From the NCBI RefSeq assembly GCF_003113895.1, contig NZ_BDUD01000001.1:4862456-4926455 (forward strand): DNA of 64,000 nucleotides, in the 5' to 3' direction. The notes beneath the pieces were generated by a model. That model was not told the DNA's origin. It did not search any database and saw only the letters and a list, made by a program, of their open reading frames with translations. The DNA comes from Nostoc commune NIES-4072 (GTDB lineage: Bacteria; Cyanobacteriota; Cyanobacteriia; Cyanobacteriales; Nostocaceae). Below are positions 27,548 to 36,304 of this stretch, piece by piece (the first letter of the stretch is position 1; every line of letters begins with the position of its first letter). The position numbers and the translations under genes were made by a program.

Positions 27548-27711
27548 TTGTTGCTGCGCGTTTTATACTGGTAACGCTTGCACCCCACCTAAAATGTAGA
27601 TATTTCTATAGTATTTTTAGGTGGGGACTGCGCTCAACATCTTTGTTCAAGTCAGAAATCCTAGTCTTCATACGCTGATAGCTTCCCACATCACACGTAA
27701 CACTTGTAATA

Positions 27712-28002
27712 TTATTCTTGAGACTCCTCAGAAGTAGGTTCTGATTCGGTTTCAAGTTCTTCTGTTTGGACTTTGATTGGAGGTTTAACAGGTTTTGGCC
27801 CGCGTGCTAGGGCAGGATTTCCCTGCTGCCTGTTTTCTTCTCCATAAGATGCTTTTTTCCCCTTGTCAGATGAACGGTTACGGCTCGGTTTTGAGCTTTT
27901 GGGGTTGGATTCAATAGGAGGTATAGAATCCGTGTTTTCGGAATTGTTGTCAGTGCTTGCTTGAGCCTGACGTTCCGATTTCTTAATTGGGCGTTCTACC
28001 AT
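27712..28002 (-). CDS. Small disordered hypothetical protein
   Basis: The 96-residue protein begins MVERPIKKSERQAQAST and is nearly all Ser, Glu, Lys, Pro and Asn, with a basic middle (SSKPSRNRSSDKGKKASYG) and an acidic end (EELETESEPTSEESQE). No fold or membrane segment is predicted by eye. The VERPIKKSERQ start looks conserved among cyanobacterial hypothetical proteins, so I think it is real. Function unknown. Confidence 0.5.
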   Translation of the reverse strand: MVERPIKKSERQAQASTDNNSENTDSIPPIESNPKSSKPSRNRSSDKGKKASYGEENRQQGNPALARGPKPVKPPIKVQTEELETESEPTSEESQE

Positions 28003-28121
28003 TGTTGATTTTTGTAAATTTATCTGTATATTACATCGGTTTGGTGACTATAAAACGTACTTTTTTAGGCAAAACCTACGTAGTATTGGGTGCGTTGTAA
28101 ATAATGTAACGCACCCTAAAA

Positions 28122-28961
28122 CTAATCAACAAAATTAGGTCGTGCCTTTCCTGTTGATTTCAACTTTTGCTCTAAAGCTGCCCAATTTTCTTGCTCAATT
28201 AAATTAGTTAACTCATCGAGATTGTGACGATACTGTTGCAGCGATCGCAGCAATGCCTGACGATTATACCGGGCCATCATCACACCCAACTCTGGATTCC
28301 CACCACCCACACGGCTGGTATCCCGAAAACCAGAACTAGCTAACTTTTGGGCTAATTCCAAAACATCAGGGTCAGTTTCACTCAAACAAGCAGCAATCAA
28401 AGAGGAACTGACCATTACAGGTAAATGAGAAATCCAACTAACAGCGCGGTCATGTTGCTCAGGCTGACAATAGTAGATTTTAGACCCAAGCGATCGCACA
28501 ATTTCCTCTACAACTGTAATCGCACTAGTTTTAGTTGTAGTTATCGGTGTTAGTACATAAGGTTTATCAACAAATAAATCTCGTTGTGCAGCTTCTATAC
28601 CACTATCTGTCCTTCCCGCCATTGGATGACCGCCGATAAAATTATCCCAAAGGGGAGAAATCGCCTTGACTATCTGTGCTTTCGCTGAACCCACATCAGT
28701 TACAACGCAAGAAGCAGACAAATGAGCGATCATTTCCTTAAATTGGGGCACAATAAGCCCTAGAGGTGTACAAATAAATACAACCTCTGCGGCTGCCAAT
28801 AGGCTCAGATCAACAGATGCTTGATCAACACTGCCAAGAGCAACTGCCTTTTGACAAGTGGATTCACGGCGACTGACTCCTAAGATATGATGTCCTTGCG
28901 ATCGCAAATCAAAACCCAAAGATCCGCCGATCAGTCCCAGTCCTAAAATCCCAATATTCAT
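28122..28961 (-). CDS. tyrA: Prephenate/arogenate dehydrogenase
   Basis: I take the ATG at 28959-28961; MSKSK at 28976 is an alternative. Longer upstream reading frames are only the antisense of the pentapeptide gene. The 279-residue enzyme starts MNIGILGLGLIGGSLGFDLR (Rossmann GxGxxG) and contains FICTPLGLIVPQF, TDVGSAKAQIV, GGHPMAGRTDSGIEAA and HDRAVSWISHLPVMVSSSLI, all TyrA hallmarks. It makes tyrosine by oxidative decarboxylation; cyanobacterial enzymes generally prefer arogenate and NADP. It diverges from the pentapeptide gene with only about 65 bases between starts, so the promoters overlap or abut. Confidence 0.92.
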   Translation of the reverse strand: MNIGILGLGLIGGSLGFDLRSQGHHILGVSRRESTCQKAVALGSVDQASVDLSLLAAAEVVFICTPLGLIVPQFKEMIAHLSASCVVTDVGSAKAQIVKAISPLWDNFIGGHPMAGRTDSGIEAAQRDLFVDKPYVLTPITTTKTSAITVVEEIVRSLGSKIYYCQPEQHDRAVSWISHLPVMVSSSLIAACLSETDPDVLELAQKLASSGFRDTSRVGGGNPELGVMMARYNRQALLRSLQQYRHNLDELTNLIEQENWAALEQKLKSTGKARPNFVD

Positions 28962-29028
28962 TTTTGATTTTGACATTCCGTTTTTTATGATACCAACTAT
29001 TAAAGTTGGCATCCAAGGGGTAGCATCA

Positions 29029-30603
29029 ATGACTGTAGAGGAATTACTGGAACAATACGCGGCAGGAGTCTTAAACTTTAATGGTGTTGACCTCGCGGAA
29101 GCTAACCTGAGTGGGGCAAAACTCAGTGGCGTAAATCTTAGCGATGCTAATTTGAGTATAGTCAACCTGAGCGGCGCGAATCTGAGTGAAGCTAACTTGA
29201 GTAATACTAAGCTGAATGTAGCAAGACTCAGTGGCGCAAATTTATGTAGCGCCATCTTGAATAACGCCAGTCTCAACGTCACTAATTTGATTCGAGCGGA
29301 TCTGGCCCGCGCTCAACTTAAAGGAACCTCATTGATCCGCGCCGAGTTAATTCGTGCTGATCTTAGCCGCGCCGATCTGTTGGAGGCTAATCTCACTAGT
29401 GCCGATCTGCGAGAGGCGACACTCCGCCTAGCTAATCTCCGTTACGCTAACTTGAGTGAAGCCATATTGAAAGGCGCTTCCATGACGGGAGCCAACTTGG
29501 AGATGGCTAACTTAAATGCCAGTGACCTCAGTCGTTGTGACATTAGCGGCGCAAATTTGCGAGATGCTGAACTCAGACAAGCAAATCTTAGACATGCTAA
29601 CTTGAGCGGATCAGATTTGAGCGGGGCGAACCTCCGGTGGGCAGATTTAAGCGGTGCAAATCTCCGGTGGGCAGATTTGAGCGGTGCAAAATTAAGCGGG
29701 GCTACTTTAATTGGCGCAGATTTAAGCAATGCCAATTTAACAAATACAATTTTCATCCACGCCGATTTAACTCAGGCAAAATTAATCAGGGCGGAATGGA
29801 TTGGTGCTGACTTAACAGGATCAACTTTAACTGGGGCAAAGCTTTATGCCACCTCTAGGTTTGGTTTAAAAACCGAAGGCATGATTTGTGAATGGGTTGA
29901 TCTTAGCCCGGTAGGCGATCGCTCTATTATCCAAAACTTCCATTCCCAAGAGTCACGAGAATTTTTTAACGAGACACCGCCAACAATCCGAATTATTGTT
30001 GATGCAGCCATAGAACACGAAGCCAATTTTGCTCTTGCTGGCGCTTATTATCAAATTGCTCAGGAATACCGGGCGCTGAAACAACCCCCAAGCATGGAAA
30101 GTGGGCCCCGTCGAACTGTTTTTACATTTCATGTAGATAGCGACGAAGCATTATTTCCGACTGCTTACATTGCGATTCTTCCCTTTCTAGATGCGGTATC
30201 TACCCAAAAGAATATTTCCAGGATGGTAGAAATGATTAACAATGAAATTATTGCGAACCAAAATTTAAAATCGCTAAAATCACCCCATATCGTTAAAGAA
30301 TTAAATATTCTTCTAGAGCAAGCGATGAGTCAGGCTACAACAATTAAACAGATGAAAAAAAATCTCGAAGTAGCTGCAAAGTTAAATTTTTGTAAAGCAC
30401 CAACCCAAACAATTTTAACAAATTCCAGCGCCCAGACTTTGATTGCTCATGACAATCCCCAGTTTGGCAAAAGATTTATTAATCGCTCTGCTCTGAATGC
30501 TTCAGCTTATGATTATATATCCAGTGAAGCAACAAAATATATATTGCCTTCGTTAAATATGGTTATAGATTTTGTCAAAGGATTTCACTATATTGGTCAT
30601 TAG
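29029..30603 (+). CDS. Pentapeptide-repeat protein with a unique C-terminal domain
   Basis: I choose the ATG at 29029 (MTVEELLEQYAAGVLNFNGV), preceded by AAGGGG at a good distance. Residues about 20-280 are unbroken A(D/N)LxX pentapeptides (LSGANLSEANLSNTKLN and similar), giving a right-handed four-sided beta helix. A near-exact repeat (LSGANLRWAD) occurs twice at about 29630-29690. From about residue 305 a different, probably helical domain of some 220 residues follows (SQESREFFNETPPTIRIIVD, AGAYYQIAQEYRAL). I do not recognise this domain. A signal peptide is absent, so it is likely cytoplasmic. The heptanucleotide repeat follows the stop immediately. Confidence 0.8.
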   Translation: MTVEELLEQYAAGVLNFNGVDLAEANLSGAKLSGVNLSDANLSIVNLSGANLSEANLSNTKLNVARLSGANLCSAILNNASLNVTNLIRADLARAQLKGTSLIRAELIRADLSRADLLEANLTSADLREATLRLANLRYANLSEAILKGASMTGANLEMANLNASDLSRCDISGANLRDAELRQANLRHANLSGSDLSGANLRWADLSGANLRWADLSGAKLSGATLIGADLSNANLTNTIFIHADLTQAKLIRAEWIGADLTGSTLTGAKLYATSRFGLKTEGMICEWVDLSPVGDRSIIQNFHSQESREFFNETPPTIRIIVDAAIEHEANFALAGAYYQIAQEYRALKQPPSMESGPRRTVFTFHVDSDEALFPTAYIAILPFLDAVSTQKNISRMVEMINNEIIANQNLKSLKSPHIVKELNILLEQAMSQATTIKQMKKNLEVAAKLNFCKAPTQTILTNSSAQTLIAHDNPQFGKRFINRSALNASAYDYISSEATKYILPSLNMVIDFVKGFHYIGH

Positions 30604-30626
30604 TCATTAGTCATTGGTCATTAGGA
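30593..30626. repeat. Heptanucleotide tandem repeat overlapping the pentapeptide gene end
   Basis: About four units of GGTCATT/AGTCATT run from the last codons of the pentapeptide gene into the spacer, so the repeat may have set the present stop codon (reading YIGH then TAG). Confidence 0.7.
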
Positions 30627-30668
30627 ATGGGGTATCAATACTTCTTGGTTAGCGCAATTAGTAGTTGC

Positions 30669-30719
30669 AGATCCCCCCAATCCCCTTTTTAAGGGGGTCG
30701 CCGTAGGCGGGGGGATCTG
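30669..30719. repeat. GC-rich palindromic repeat
   Basis: CAGATCCCCCC pairs with GGGGGGATCTG, with an inner CCCC/GGGGG pair around TTTTTAA. Such palindromes are common dispersed repeats in Nostoc-type genomes. It may also stop transcription after the pentapeptide gene. Confidence 0.6.
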
Positions 30720-30766
30720 AATCTAGGACGACTCAACCCTTACCCGATAAATATTGCATTGGGTAT

Positions 30767-30874
30767 TATAGCAGTCCTAAATCATTCGTGAAAAAACGAA
30801 GTGCATTTCTAAATCCTTATTTCCTGTTCCCTACCTCAACGATTAATTTTCACAACTCGTTTAGGATTGCTATA
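30767..30874. repeat. MITE-like repeat family B (108 bp)
   Basis: Left end TATAGCAGTCCTAAATCATT; right end in reverse complement TATAGCAATCCTAAACGAGT. The arms extend about 28 bp with few mismatches. The ends share the TATAG start with family A, suggesting related mobilising enzymes. A truncated end is seen at about 1299-1326. Confidence 0.65.
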
Positions 30875-30937
30875 GTTATTAAACTATTGACCAATGACCA
30901 ATGACAAATGACAAAAAGCAAATTTATGGAGGAAAAA

Positions 30938-31528
30938 ATGCGCGATACCTTTAATAGAATGATCGGTCGAACTCGCTATGTAGTCTTGCGCCTATTTCTG
31001 CACTTAGGGGGAGGCGAGGTAGCACCAATTTTGGGAGTATTAAATAGTGCTGGACGAGATGCGATCGATGCCGATGGCGATTTAGAAGTTTTGGGAGAAG
31101 GATTGGTAGAAATTAGCCAAACCCTACTGCAATACGATGAATATTGGCTGTCTGCTGCTAACGAAGGTGACGTATTTTTTGATGAAGGCGAGGCAGGAGA
31201 TTACGTGAATGAATTATTTACTGACTCTGCCCAAAGATATCTCAGTGAACCAAGTTACAATTCTGATAGATCGAATGAACCTTTATCTATACCTGTAACC
31301 CAGAATGTCATTGTGATGATTACAGCAGCTTATGAAGGAGAAGTACCAGAGTTGGAAACTGATCTCTCTAACGTTCAAGCACTCAAGGAAGGCTTGAAAG
31401 CATTGATAAATTTGCATTATAAACATAAATTCAAAGCAATCCAAGTACATTTCTCGCCAGCACAGTTAGGCGATGAACTCACTAGCGACCAACTGTTGCA
31501 ATATTACCCAGAATTGATTCCTTTATAA
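30938..31528 (+). CDS. DUF1517-domain protein
   Basis: I choose the ATG at 30938, which has GGAGG five or six bases upstream; an earlier ATG at 30908 lies in heptanucleotide repeat sequence. The product of about 196 residues (MRDTFNRMIGRTRYVVLRLF) contains GGEVAPILGVLNSAGRDAID, LVEISQTLLQY and VIVMITAAYEG, the DUF1517 pattern. DUF1517 proteins are often found in photosynthetic organisms; the role is unknown. It is followed 74 bases later by a lipoprotein gene in the same direction, and the two may form an operon. Confidence 0.7.
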   Translation: MRDTFNRMIGRTRYVVLRLFLHLGGGEVAPILGVLNSAGRDAIDADGDLEVLGEGLVEISQTLLQYDEYWLSAANEGDVFFDEGEAGDYVNELFTDSAQRYLSEPSYNSDRSNEPLSIPVTQNVIVMITAAYEGEVPELETDLSNVQALKEGLKALINLHYKHKFKAIQVHFSPAQLGDELTSDQLLQYYPELIPL

Positions 31529-31601
31529 TGTGTTGTTGGGTAGTCCGTACTTACTACTCGCATCGATAAATTGTTAAGCTCAGAGATAGGACAATAATCC
31601 A

Positions 31602-32486
31602 ATGATCATGACCATAGTACGTAAATTTACAGCCGTTTTTTTAGCTCTGAGTTTGTGTATGACAACTGTTGCTTGTGGTGGGGGAAACGAAGCTACTCCT
31701 CCAGCTAAGAACGTTAGTCAAACCTCTAGTAACACGAAGCTAAGTGACGGAGAGTATCAAATACAACAAGCTACTTATGATGATGCAACTGGTGAATACA
31801 GCTTGTTTTTACTTAACAATAATCCCCCAACCTTTGCAACCGAAAATTTGCAAATGGCACGGTTAACTGATGATGAAATCAAGCAAGGTAAAAAGACCTA
31901 TCTAAAGGTAGATAAAGGGCAACCGATTTTATATTTGACGGAAGACTTTAAAATCGAGTATGTCCACAACGTTACCGAGAATAAAACCAATCCTCAAACC
32001 GGACAACAAGAGACGGTTGTAGTCCGTCAAGAAAATAGTTTTTGGGCACCATTTGCTGGCTCTGTAGCTGGTAGCTTGGCTGGTCAGGCAATTGGTAGTA
32101 TGTTGTTTAGACCTCAGTATTATGTACCCCCTGTCTATCAATCAGGCCGAGGATTAACTGGTTTTGGTGGATATGGCGGAAGCTATGGCCAAGCAGTTGA
32201 AAGCTACCAAACTCGCTATAATACACCACCCGCAGCCGTGAGAAATCGCACTGCATTCCGTAATACAGGGACAATTAGAAGATCGTATCCGGGAAATTCA
32301 ACTATACGCAACACACCGCGTAGCACTACAGGTAATAACCGTCCTTCTGGTTCTGGTTTCGGTGGTAGCACTTTACGACCTTCTGGCAGAGCCACTTCAC
32401 CCAGAGGCAATTCTGGTAGTAGTTTTGGCAGTGGGCGTAGTTCAGCACCCCGCCGAACAACTGGTTTCGGCAGCAGACGCCGTTAA
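31602..32486 (+). CDS. Lipoprotein with Gly/Arg/Ser-rich tail
   Basis: The 294-residue protein has a lipoprotein signal (MIMTIVRKFTAVFLALSLCM with the lipobox TVAC followed by GGG). A folded part of about 120 residues follows (DGEYQIQQATYDDATGEYSL, FLLNNNPPTFATENLQMARL), then SVAGSLAGQAIGSML, a glycine-zipper-like stretch, and a long disordered tail rich in Ser, Gly, Arg and Asn ending GSRRR. It should be periplasmic and lipid-anchored. No named family is recognised. It lies in the same direction as the DUF1517 gene, and a hairpin terminator follows. Confidence 0.6.
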   Translation: MIMTIVRKFTAVFLALSLCMTTVACGGGNEATPPAKNVSQTSSNTKLSDGEYQIQQATYDDATGEYSLFLLNNNPPTFATENLQMARLTDDEIKQGKKTYLKVDKGQPILYLTEDFKIEYVHNVTENKTNPQTGQQETVVVRQENSFWAPFAGSVAGSLAGQAIGSMLFRPQYYVPPVYQSGRGLTGFGGYGGSYGQAVESYQTRYNTPPAAVRNRTAFRNTGTIRRSYPGNSTIRNTPRSTTGNNRPSGSGFGGSTLRPSGRATSPRGNSGSSFGSGRSSAPRRTTGFGSRRR

Positions 32487-32543
32487 AAAATTCCAAATTC
32501 AATAAATAGACTGCCTAAGAAGTGAAGGTAGTCTGCTGGATAA

Positions 32544-32584
32544 AGAAGTCGGAAGGTTGGCTTGTGAGCCTCCGGCTTCTCTTT
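32544..32584 (+). terminator. Hairpin terminator after the lipoprotein gene
   Basis: AGAAGTCGGAAGG pairs with CCTCCGGCTTCT (one mismatch and one bulge) around a 12-base loop and runs into CTTTATAT. The T-run is short, so efficiency is uncertain. Confidence 0.5.
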
Positions 32585-32754
32585 ATATATAGAGTCCGCT
32601 TTGATTTTTAAAATTATTTGCGTGGTGCGCGTTCGCAAAGCGTCTCGCAGAGAAGTACGATAGACAGGGATTAAAGAAGCCTTTTCGGAGTATACTGATT
32701 AAAAAAAATCAAACACGACTCCTATATACGCAAGTTTTGACGATTAATTATAAA

Positions 32755-33033
32755 TTATTCAGTCAAATAATATGAAATACTAAATACAAATATTGCTAAG
32801 AGAAAAGAAACCATTTTATTAAAGTCTATTTGCTTTTTTTGAAGCATTTCTAAACAAGACATCGGAATCATTAGAGGCCAGAAGATAGTTGTTACCAAAA
32901 ACATCACACCTGATAAAAATTTATCTTCTGGAGTAGTAGTAGGATGACGTAGGGAAAAGATTAACCAATTGCTTAGAAAATAGCATGTCATGAACAGGTA
33001 AACAATACTTAAAGTCAGTTGTATCTGATTCAT
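32755..33033 (-). CDS. Small membrane protein of unknown function
   Basis: I start at the ATG at 33031-33033 (MNQIQLTLSIVYLFMTCYFL); the longer reading begins in the dispersed repeat at 33084. The 92-residue protein has three hydrophobic stretches: residues 3-25, LSGVMFLVTTIFWPLMIPMS, and MVSFLLAIFVFSISYYL. It is therefore likely an inner-membrane protein. No family is recognised and it stands alone. Confidence 0.5.
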   Translation of the reverse strand: MNQIQLTLSIVYLFMTCYFLSNWLIFSLRHPTTTPEDKFLSGVMFLVTTIFWPLMIPMSCLEMLQKKQIDFNKMVSFLLAIFVFSISYYLTE

Positions 33034-33083
33034 TGTGAGTACTTCTGAAGTTATATGAGCTTTACTATAGCCCAATCTAGATA

Positions 33084-33154
33084 ACACAGATACTCGTAGG
33101 TACACGGTAATGGCGTGTCCCTAGCCAGTACCGATTCAAATGAGAATCCCTATA
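33084..33154 (+). repeat. Hairpin-containing repeat family C, copy 2 (71 bp)
   Basis: Same length and layout as 7936-8006, with the hairpin GGTACACG/CGTGTCCC and the end AGAATCCCTATA. It lies at the upstream edge of the small membrane gene. Confidence 0.65.
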
Positions 33155-33195
33155 AATTTTCTCTTCCCCTTGCCTCCCCTGCTCTCCTTTCTTAC

Positions 33196-35142
33196 TTAAC
33201 CGCCGACATGAACGCCAGGACGTTTATGGGGATCTTTTTCAGCTCGACGGAGTACTTCACGGGTGACTACAGCAATATCACCTTCCCCAAACAAGATAAA
33301 ACGCAGTAAATATTGTATGGGGTTGCCCTCAACCCAGCCGAAGTAAGCATGGGGAATTTTACCTGTTTGATCACGAATATAGAGCAGTAAAGCCGCGATC
33401 GCATTAGGTACTGCTGCACTCTCAGCCCGGAGGATGCGGTAATCACCAACTTGCACTCCTCTTACTTTGATCACATCCGCAAATTCTGAAGCATCTGAAA
33501 CCTGAATTTCTAAAAAGAGAATTGGATCGTTGGGTGGAATATGGTTATCCTCGCGCACTTCTTTCTCTTTCATAAAATACTCTAGGGCATCACCCGTATT
33601 GAACCTATTAGCAATTAAGCGTATTGCTCTCTGGCTCTCTTCGGCAATGAATTGACCAGCTAGTTCGTCAACTTCGATTCGCTCTGCTCGTAGTTCTGTT
33701 GAGCGCCAAACACGAGAAACCAGCGAGGTAAAAATGATCGCACCGATGAAAAAACCAGCAATCCTAATGCCTTCTGGTCTTTCGATGATATTAACAACAG
33801 TGGTGTATAAAAATAACAGTGTGATAATTGCAAATACCAGTCTTGCCCGCTTCTGTCTGTGACGGTGGGCTGATAAGGTTACGGCAAAGGCGGCTGAGGT
33901 AATTAACACAAGCACACCAGTTGCATAAGCCCCACCTTGGGCTTCCACATTTGCTCTAAAGATAATTGTGACAACAAAAGCGATCGCTGTGTAGACTAAC
34001 ACCAAAGGTCGCGTTACTCGTGCCCAATTGGGTGCCATGCCATAGCGTGGTAGGTAGCGAGGTACAATATTCAGCAATCCTGCCATTGCAGATGCACCTG
34101 CAAACCACAAAATCGAAATAGTACTTAAATCGTAAATTGTGCCAAAGCCATCGCCTAAATGTAGATGTGCTAGGTATGCTAGGGCCCGTCCATTAGCTTT
34201 GCCCCCAGATGCAAATTCTGCGGTTGGAATCAGTAAAGTGGTTATAAAGCTGGTGGTAAGCAAAAAGAAGCTCATAATCAGAGCAGCACTGGTGAGCAAC
34301 TTGCGTGTATTCCGAATCCGACCTTTGGAATGGTGCGGAGTGTTCTTGTTGCTACCTTTTACCAGGGGCATAACGGTTACGCCAGTCTCAAAGCCTGATA
34401 ATCCCAGTGCTAGCTTGGGGAATATGAGGAGAGCTATGCCGACTAGTATTAAAGGGTTGGAATGACGGGCAAAAAGTGCAGTCTGCCAGTTAACGATCGC
34501 ATTTGGGTGAGTTAAAATTTGATACACACCGAAGCTAACGATAATGAAGTTTAACAGCAGATAAACTCCCACTAAAAAGACTGCAATACCTATCGCTTCT
34601 CGGAAACCTCTCAAGAAAACTGCGCCTAGTAATGCAACTAATATCAGGGTAATTGCGATCGTCTGATCGTGAAGCCAATGTGGCGTAAGCGGATTTTCGA
34701 TGATATGGGCTGTGGCATCAGCAGCTGACAAGGTAATGGTAATAATAAAGTCAGTTGCTACAAAGCCCAGTAAGCATAGCACAAGTAATTTGCCTTGCCA
34801 CCAAGGGAGCAAACGCTCTAACATTGCGATCGACCCTTCACCATGAGGGCTTTCGGCAGCAATGCGCCGATAGATTGGCAATGCTCCAAAGAGCGTCAGC
34901 AAAACTAGAATTAGGGTAGCTACAGGAGAAAGAGCGCCAGCAGCCAGTGCTGCAATCCCAGGTTGGTAGCCAAGGGTCGAGAAATAATCTACACCAGTTA
35001 AGCACATCACCTGCCACCAAGGATGCTGGCGATGTGGTTCTTCCTTGCGGTAAGGCCCTTCTTTCTCTGATCGATGTTCTTCAAGCAACCACTGGATTAA
35101 CTGGCTACCGAGTCGGTTTGTTGAAACAATTGATTTAGCCAT
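33196..35142 (-). CDS. APC-superfamily permease (amino acid or K+ type)
   Basis: I take the ATG at 35140-35142 ([15 protein letters not shown]), dropping 22 residues upstream that have no support. The 648-residue protein has about 12 membrane segments beginning [20 protein letters not shown], an APC-type unwound first helix (YQPGIAAL), and [18 protein letters not shown]. The C-terminal cytosolic part of about 180 residues ([40 protein letters not shown]) is typical of a cyanobacterial APC permease branch related to KUP/amino acid transporters. The substrate is not evident. It is a single gene with no operon partner. Confidence 0.8.
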   Translation of the reverse strand: MAKSIVSTNRLGSQLIQWLLEEHRSEKEGPYRKEEPHRQHPWWQVMCLTGVDYFSTLGYQPGIAALAAGALSPVATLILVLLTLFGALPIYRRIAAESPHGEGSIAMLERLLPWWQGKLLVLCLLGFVATDFIITITLSAADATAHIIENPLTPHWLHDQTIAITLILVALLGAVFLRGFREAIGIAVFLVGVYLLLNFIIVSFGVYQILTHPNAIVNWQTALFARHSNPLILVGIALLIFPKLALGLSGFETGVTVMPLVKGSNKNTPHHSKGRIRNTRKLLTSAALIMSFFLLTTSFITTLLIPTAEFASGGKANGRALAYLAHLHLGDGFGTIYDLSTISILWFAGASAMAGLLNIVPRYLPRYGMAPNWARVTRPLVLVYTAIAFVVTIIFRANVEAQGGAYATGVLVLITSAAFAVTLSAHRHRQKRARLVFAIITLLFLYTTVVNIIERPEGIRIAGFFIGAIIFTSLVSRVWRSTELRAERIEVDELAGQFIAEESQRAIRLIANRFNTGDALEYFMKEKEVREDNHIPPNDPILFLEIQVSDASEFADVIKVRGVQVGDYRILRAESAAVPNAIAALLLYIRDQTGKIPHAYFGWVEGNPIQYLLRFILFGEGDIAVVTREVLRRAEKDPHKRPGVHVGG

Positions 35143-35919
35143 CAAATACGGTTGTGTTGCAATCGGCTTTGTGATTTTTAAGCCTTTGTGGTTTATTAAA
35201 ATTTTCAACTACAAAGGTATAGCACTATTATTGTATGTTAAGCATCCTGTCCGATTTACAAAATCTATCGTAGCTGTTCGTTGCTGTCTGGCGTATCAAG
35301 TTAAATTGCAGATTTGAGTATATAAATGATCAATACTGTAGCCGTATATTTTCGGCTTAACCCTTTCGCACCCTTTGCACCTTCAAGCTGCATCAGTTCT
35401 AAAAAAAGGGCGTTGCTAAATAAGGCAGCTACGTAATTAGTAAATTTGTCCTAAGAGGTTGTTTTAAAAGAATGTTTAAAAAGTCTTTTTGGTAACATCT
35501 AAGCCTGGTAAGCCTGGTAAACCTGACCCACCGAATGAGTTTTCTCTATAAGAGAATGGGGGTTTTAAAGCCTCTCCATTTCGGGGAGAGTGCTTTCTAG
35601 TATACTTTGCGACTTTAACTGTGATTTTAGGTACATATTTATCCCTGCAAGCGCATTTTTTCAAACTACTCGTTTAGCTTCCTAATATATATGACTCATT
35701 ATAATTTTCTCAAAAAATTATAGGACTACTATTTGATTTTTGAACAAAATTAGGTATTGTAGGGTGTGTTAGAACGGAGTTCGTAACGCACCATTATCAA
35801 GGGTTTGGTGCGTTAAGCTATCGCTAACACACCCTACGTATCTTTTCACAAATCAAATCGGATTCCTATATAACTTTTGGTATTAGATGAATTATCTTTT
35901 TCAAAATAATAATCATCTA
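35143..35919. other. Intergenic region with MITE and hairpin
   Basis: About 780 bases. A hairpin at 35567-35596 pairs AAAGCCTCTCC with GGGGAGAGTGCTTT. The family A MITE occupies 35719-35870. A minus-strand reading at 35476-35664 has collagen-like GLPGLPGL but no support as a gene. Confidence 0.55.
35719..35870 (-). repeat. MITE-like repeat family A, copy 2 (152 bp, inverted)
   Basis: In the opposite orientation to 7333-7484: it begins TATAGGACTACTATTTGATT and ends AAATCAAATCGGATTCCTATA minus one base. The interior GTGTTAGAACGGAGTTCGTA matches copy 1 closely. Confidence 0.8.
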
Positions 35920-36000
35920 TAAATATCAGCCCGATGTGGCACTGATGGATTTGCGAATGCCTATGATGGAAGGTGTAGATGCGATCGCCAGTCAAATCTC
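35920..36000 (+). pseudogene. Fragment of a response-regulator receiver domain
   Basis: A plus-strand piece reads YQPDVALMDLRMPMMEGVDA, the phospho-acceptor region of a NarL-type receiver domain (D in LMDLRMP). Nothing before or after continues the domain. It abuts the end of the antitoxin gene on the other strand. It is a remnant of about 27 residues. Confidence 0.6.
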
Positions 36001-36304
36001 AATCGAACTGAGAAATCACAACTTCTTGTTCAGGAAAACGAGCAATTATTGTCAGACTTCCACCAAGAGATTTAATGTATCGAGAGAGCGTAGATATTTG
36101 AATATCATCCTGATGCTCAATTTTTGAAAGCGCCGATTGTACCACTCCCATATTCTTCGCAACATCGCTTTGAGTATGTCCAAGGGATTCTCGAAGCTCG
36201 GAAAGTGTCAACTTGAGTAATGCAAGGTTTGCTTGCATTTCACTTTCTGAAAGTTGTTCAGGAGTCATTTTTTTGCGAAGTTCTTTAAATGGCTTCGTTT
36301 TCAT
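35999..36304 (-). CDS. HTH (XRE) antitoxin of a HigBA-like toxin-antitoxin pair
   Basis: The 101-residue protein has a helix-turn-helix with LTLSELRESLGHTQSDVAKN, MGVVQSALSKIEHQ and ISTLSRYIKSLGGSLTIIAR, the HTH_37-type antitoxin pattern. It should bind its own promoter and block the toxin. Its ATG overlaps the toxin stop by four bases (36301-36304), giving the toxin-first order of HigBA systems. The gene end abuts a receiver-domain fragment on the opposite strand. Confidence 0.85.
   Translation of the reverse strand: MKTKPFKELRKKMTPEQLSESEMQANLALLKLTLSELRESLGHTQSDVAKNMGVVQSALSKIEHQDDIQISTLSRYIKSLGGSLTIIARFPEQEVVISQFD

Larger units (their letters stand above)
25590..27650. mobile_element. 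IS200/IS605-family insertion sequence with divergent tnpA and tnpB
   Basis: The element carries tnpB (minus) and tnpA (plus) reading away from each other, as in IS608-like elements, and has imperfect hairpins near both ends. CCCCATCTA/TAGATGGGG at 25600-25629 is beside tnpB, and CCCCACCTAAAA/TTTTTAGGTGGGG at 27583-27626 is beside tnpA. Such hairpins are what TnpA recognises in single-stranded DNA. There are no inverted repeats or target duplication, as expected. Exact cleavage points are not fixed, so the ends given are approximate. Both genes appear intact, so it may be active. Confidence 0.8.

Noticed and set aside
28962..29282. Apparent 100-residue N-terminal extension of TyrA
   Set aside because: It is the antisense of pentapeptide repeats, and the enzyme family starts with the Rossmann motif MNIGILGLGLIGG.
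29442..29756. Minus-strand reading frame of about 104 residues opposite the pentapeptide repeats
   Set aside because: Repetitive antisense of a regular repeat; no independent coding signal.
30908..30937. Upstream ATG for the DUF1517 protein
   Set aside because: It lies in heptanucleotide repeat sequence, while the ATG at 30938 has a GGAGG at the right distance.
35476..35664. Minus-strand reading with collagen-like GLPGLPGL repeats
   Set aside because: Short, no Shine-Dalgarno, and the repeat comes from TAAGCCTGG tandem sequence in an intergenic spacer.
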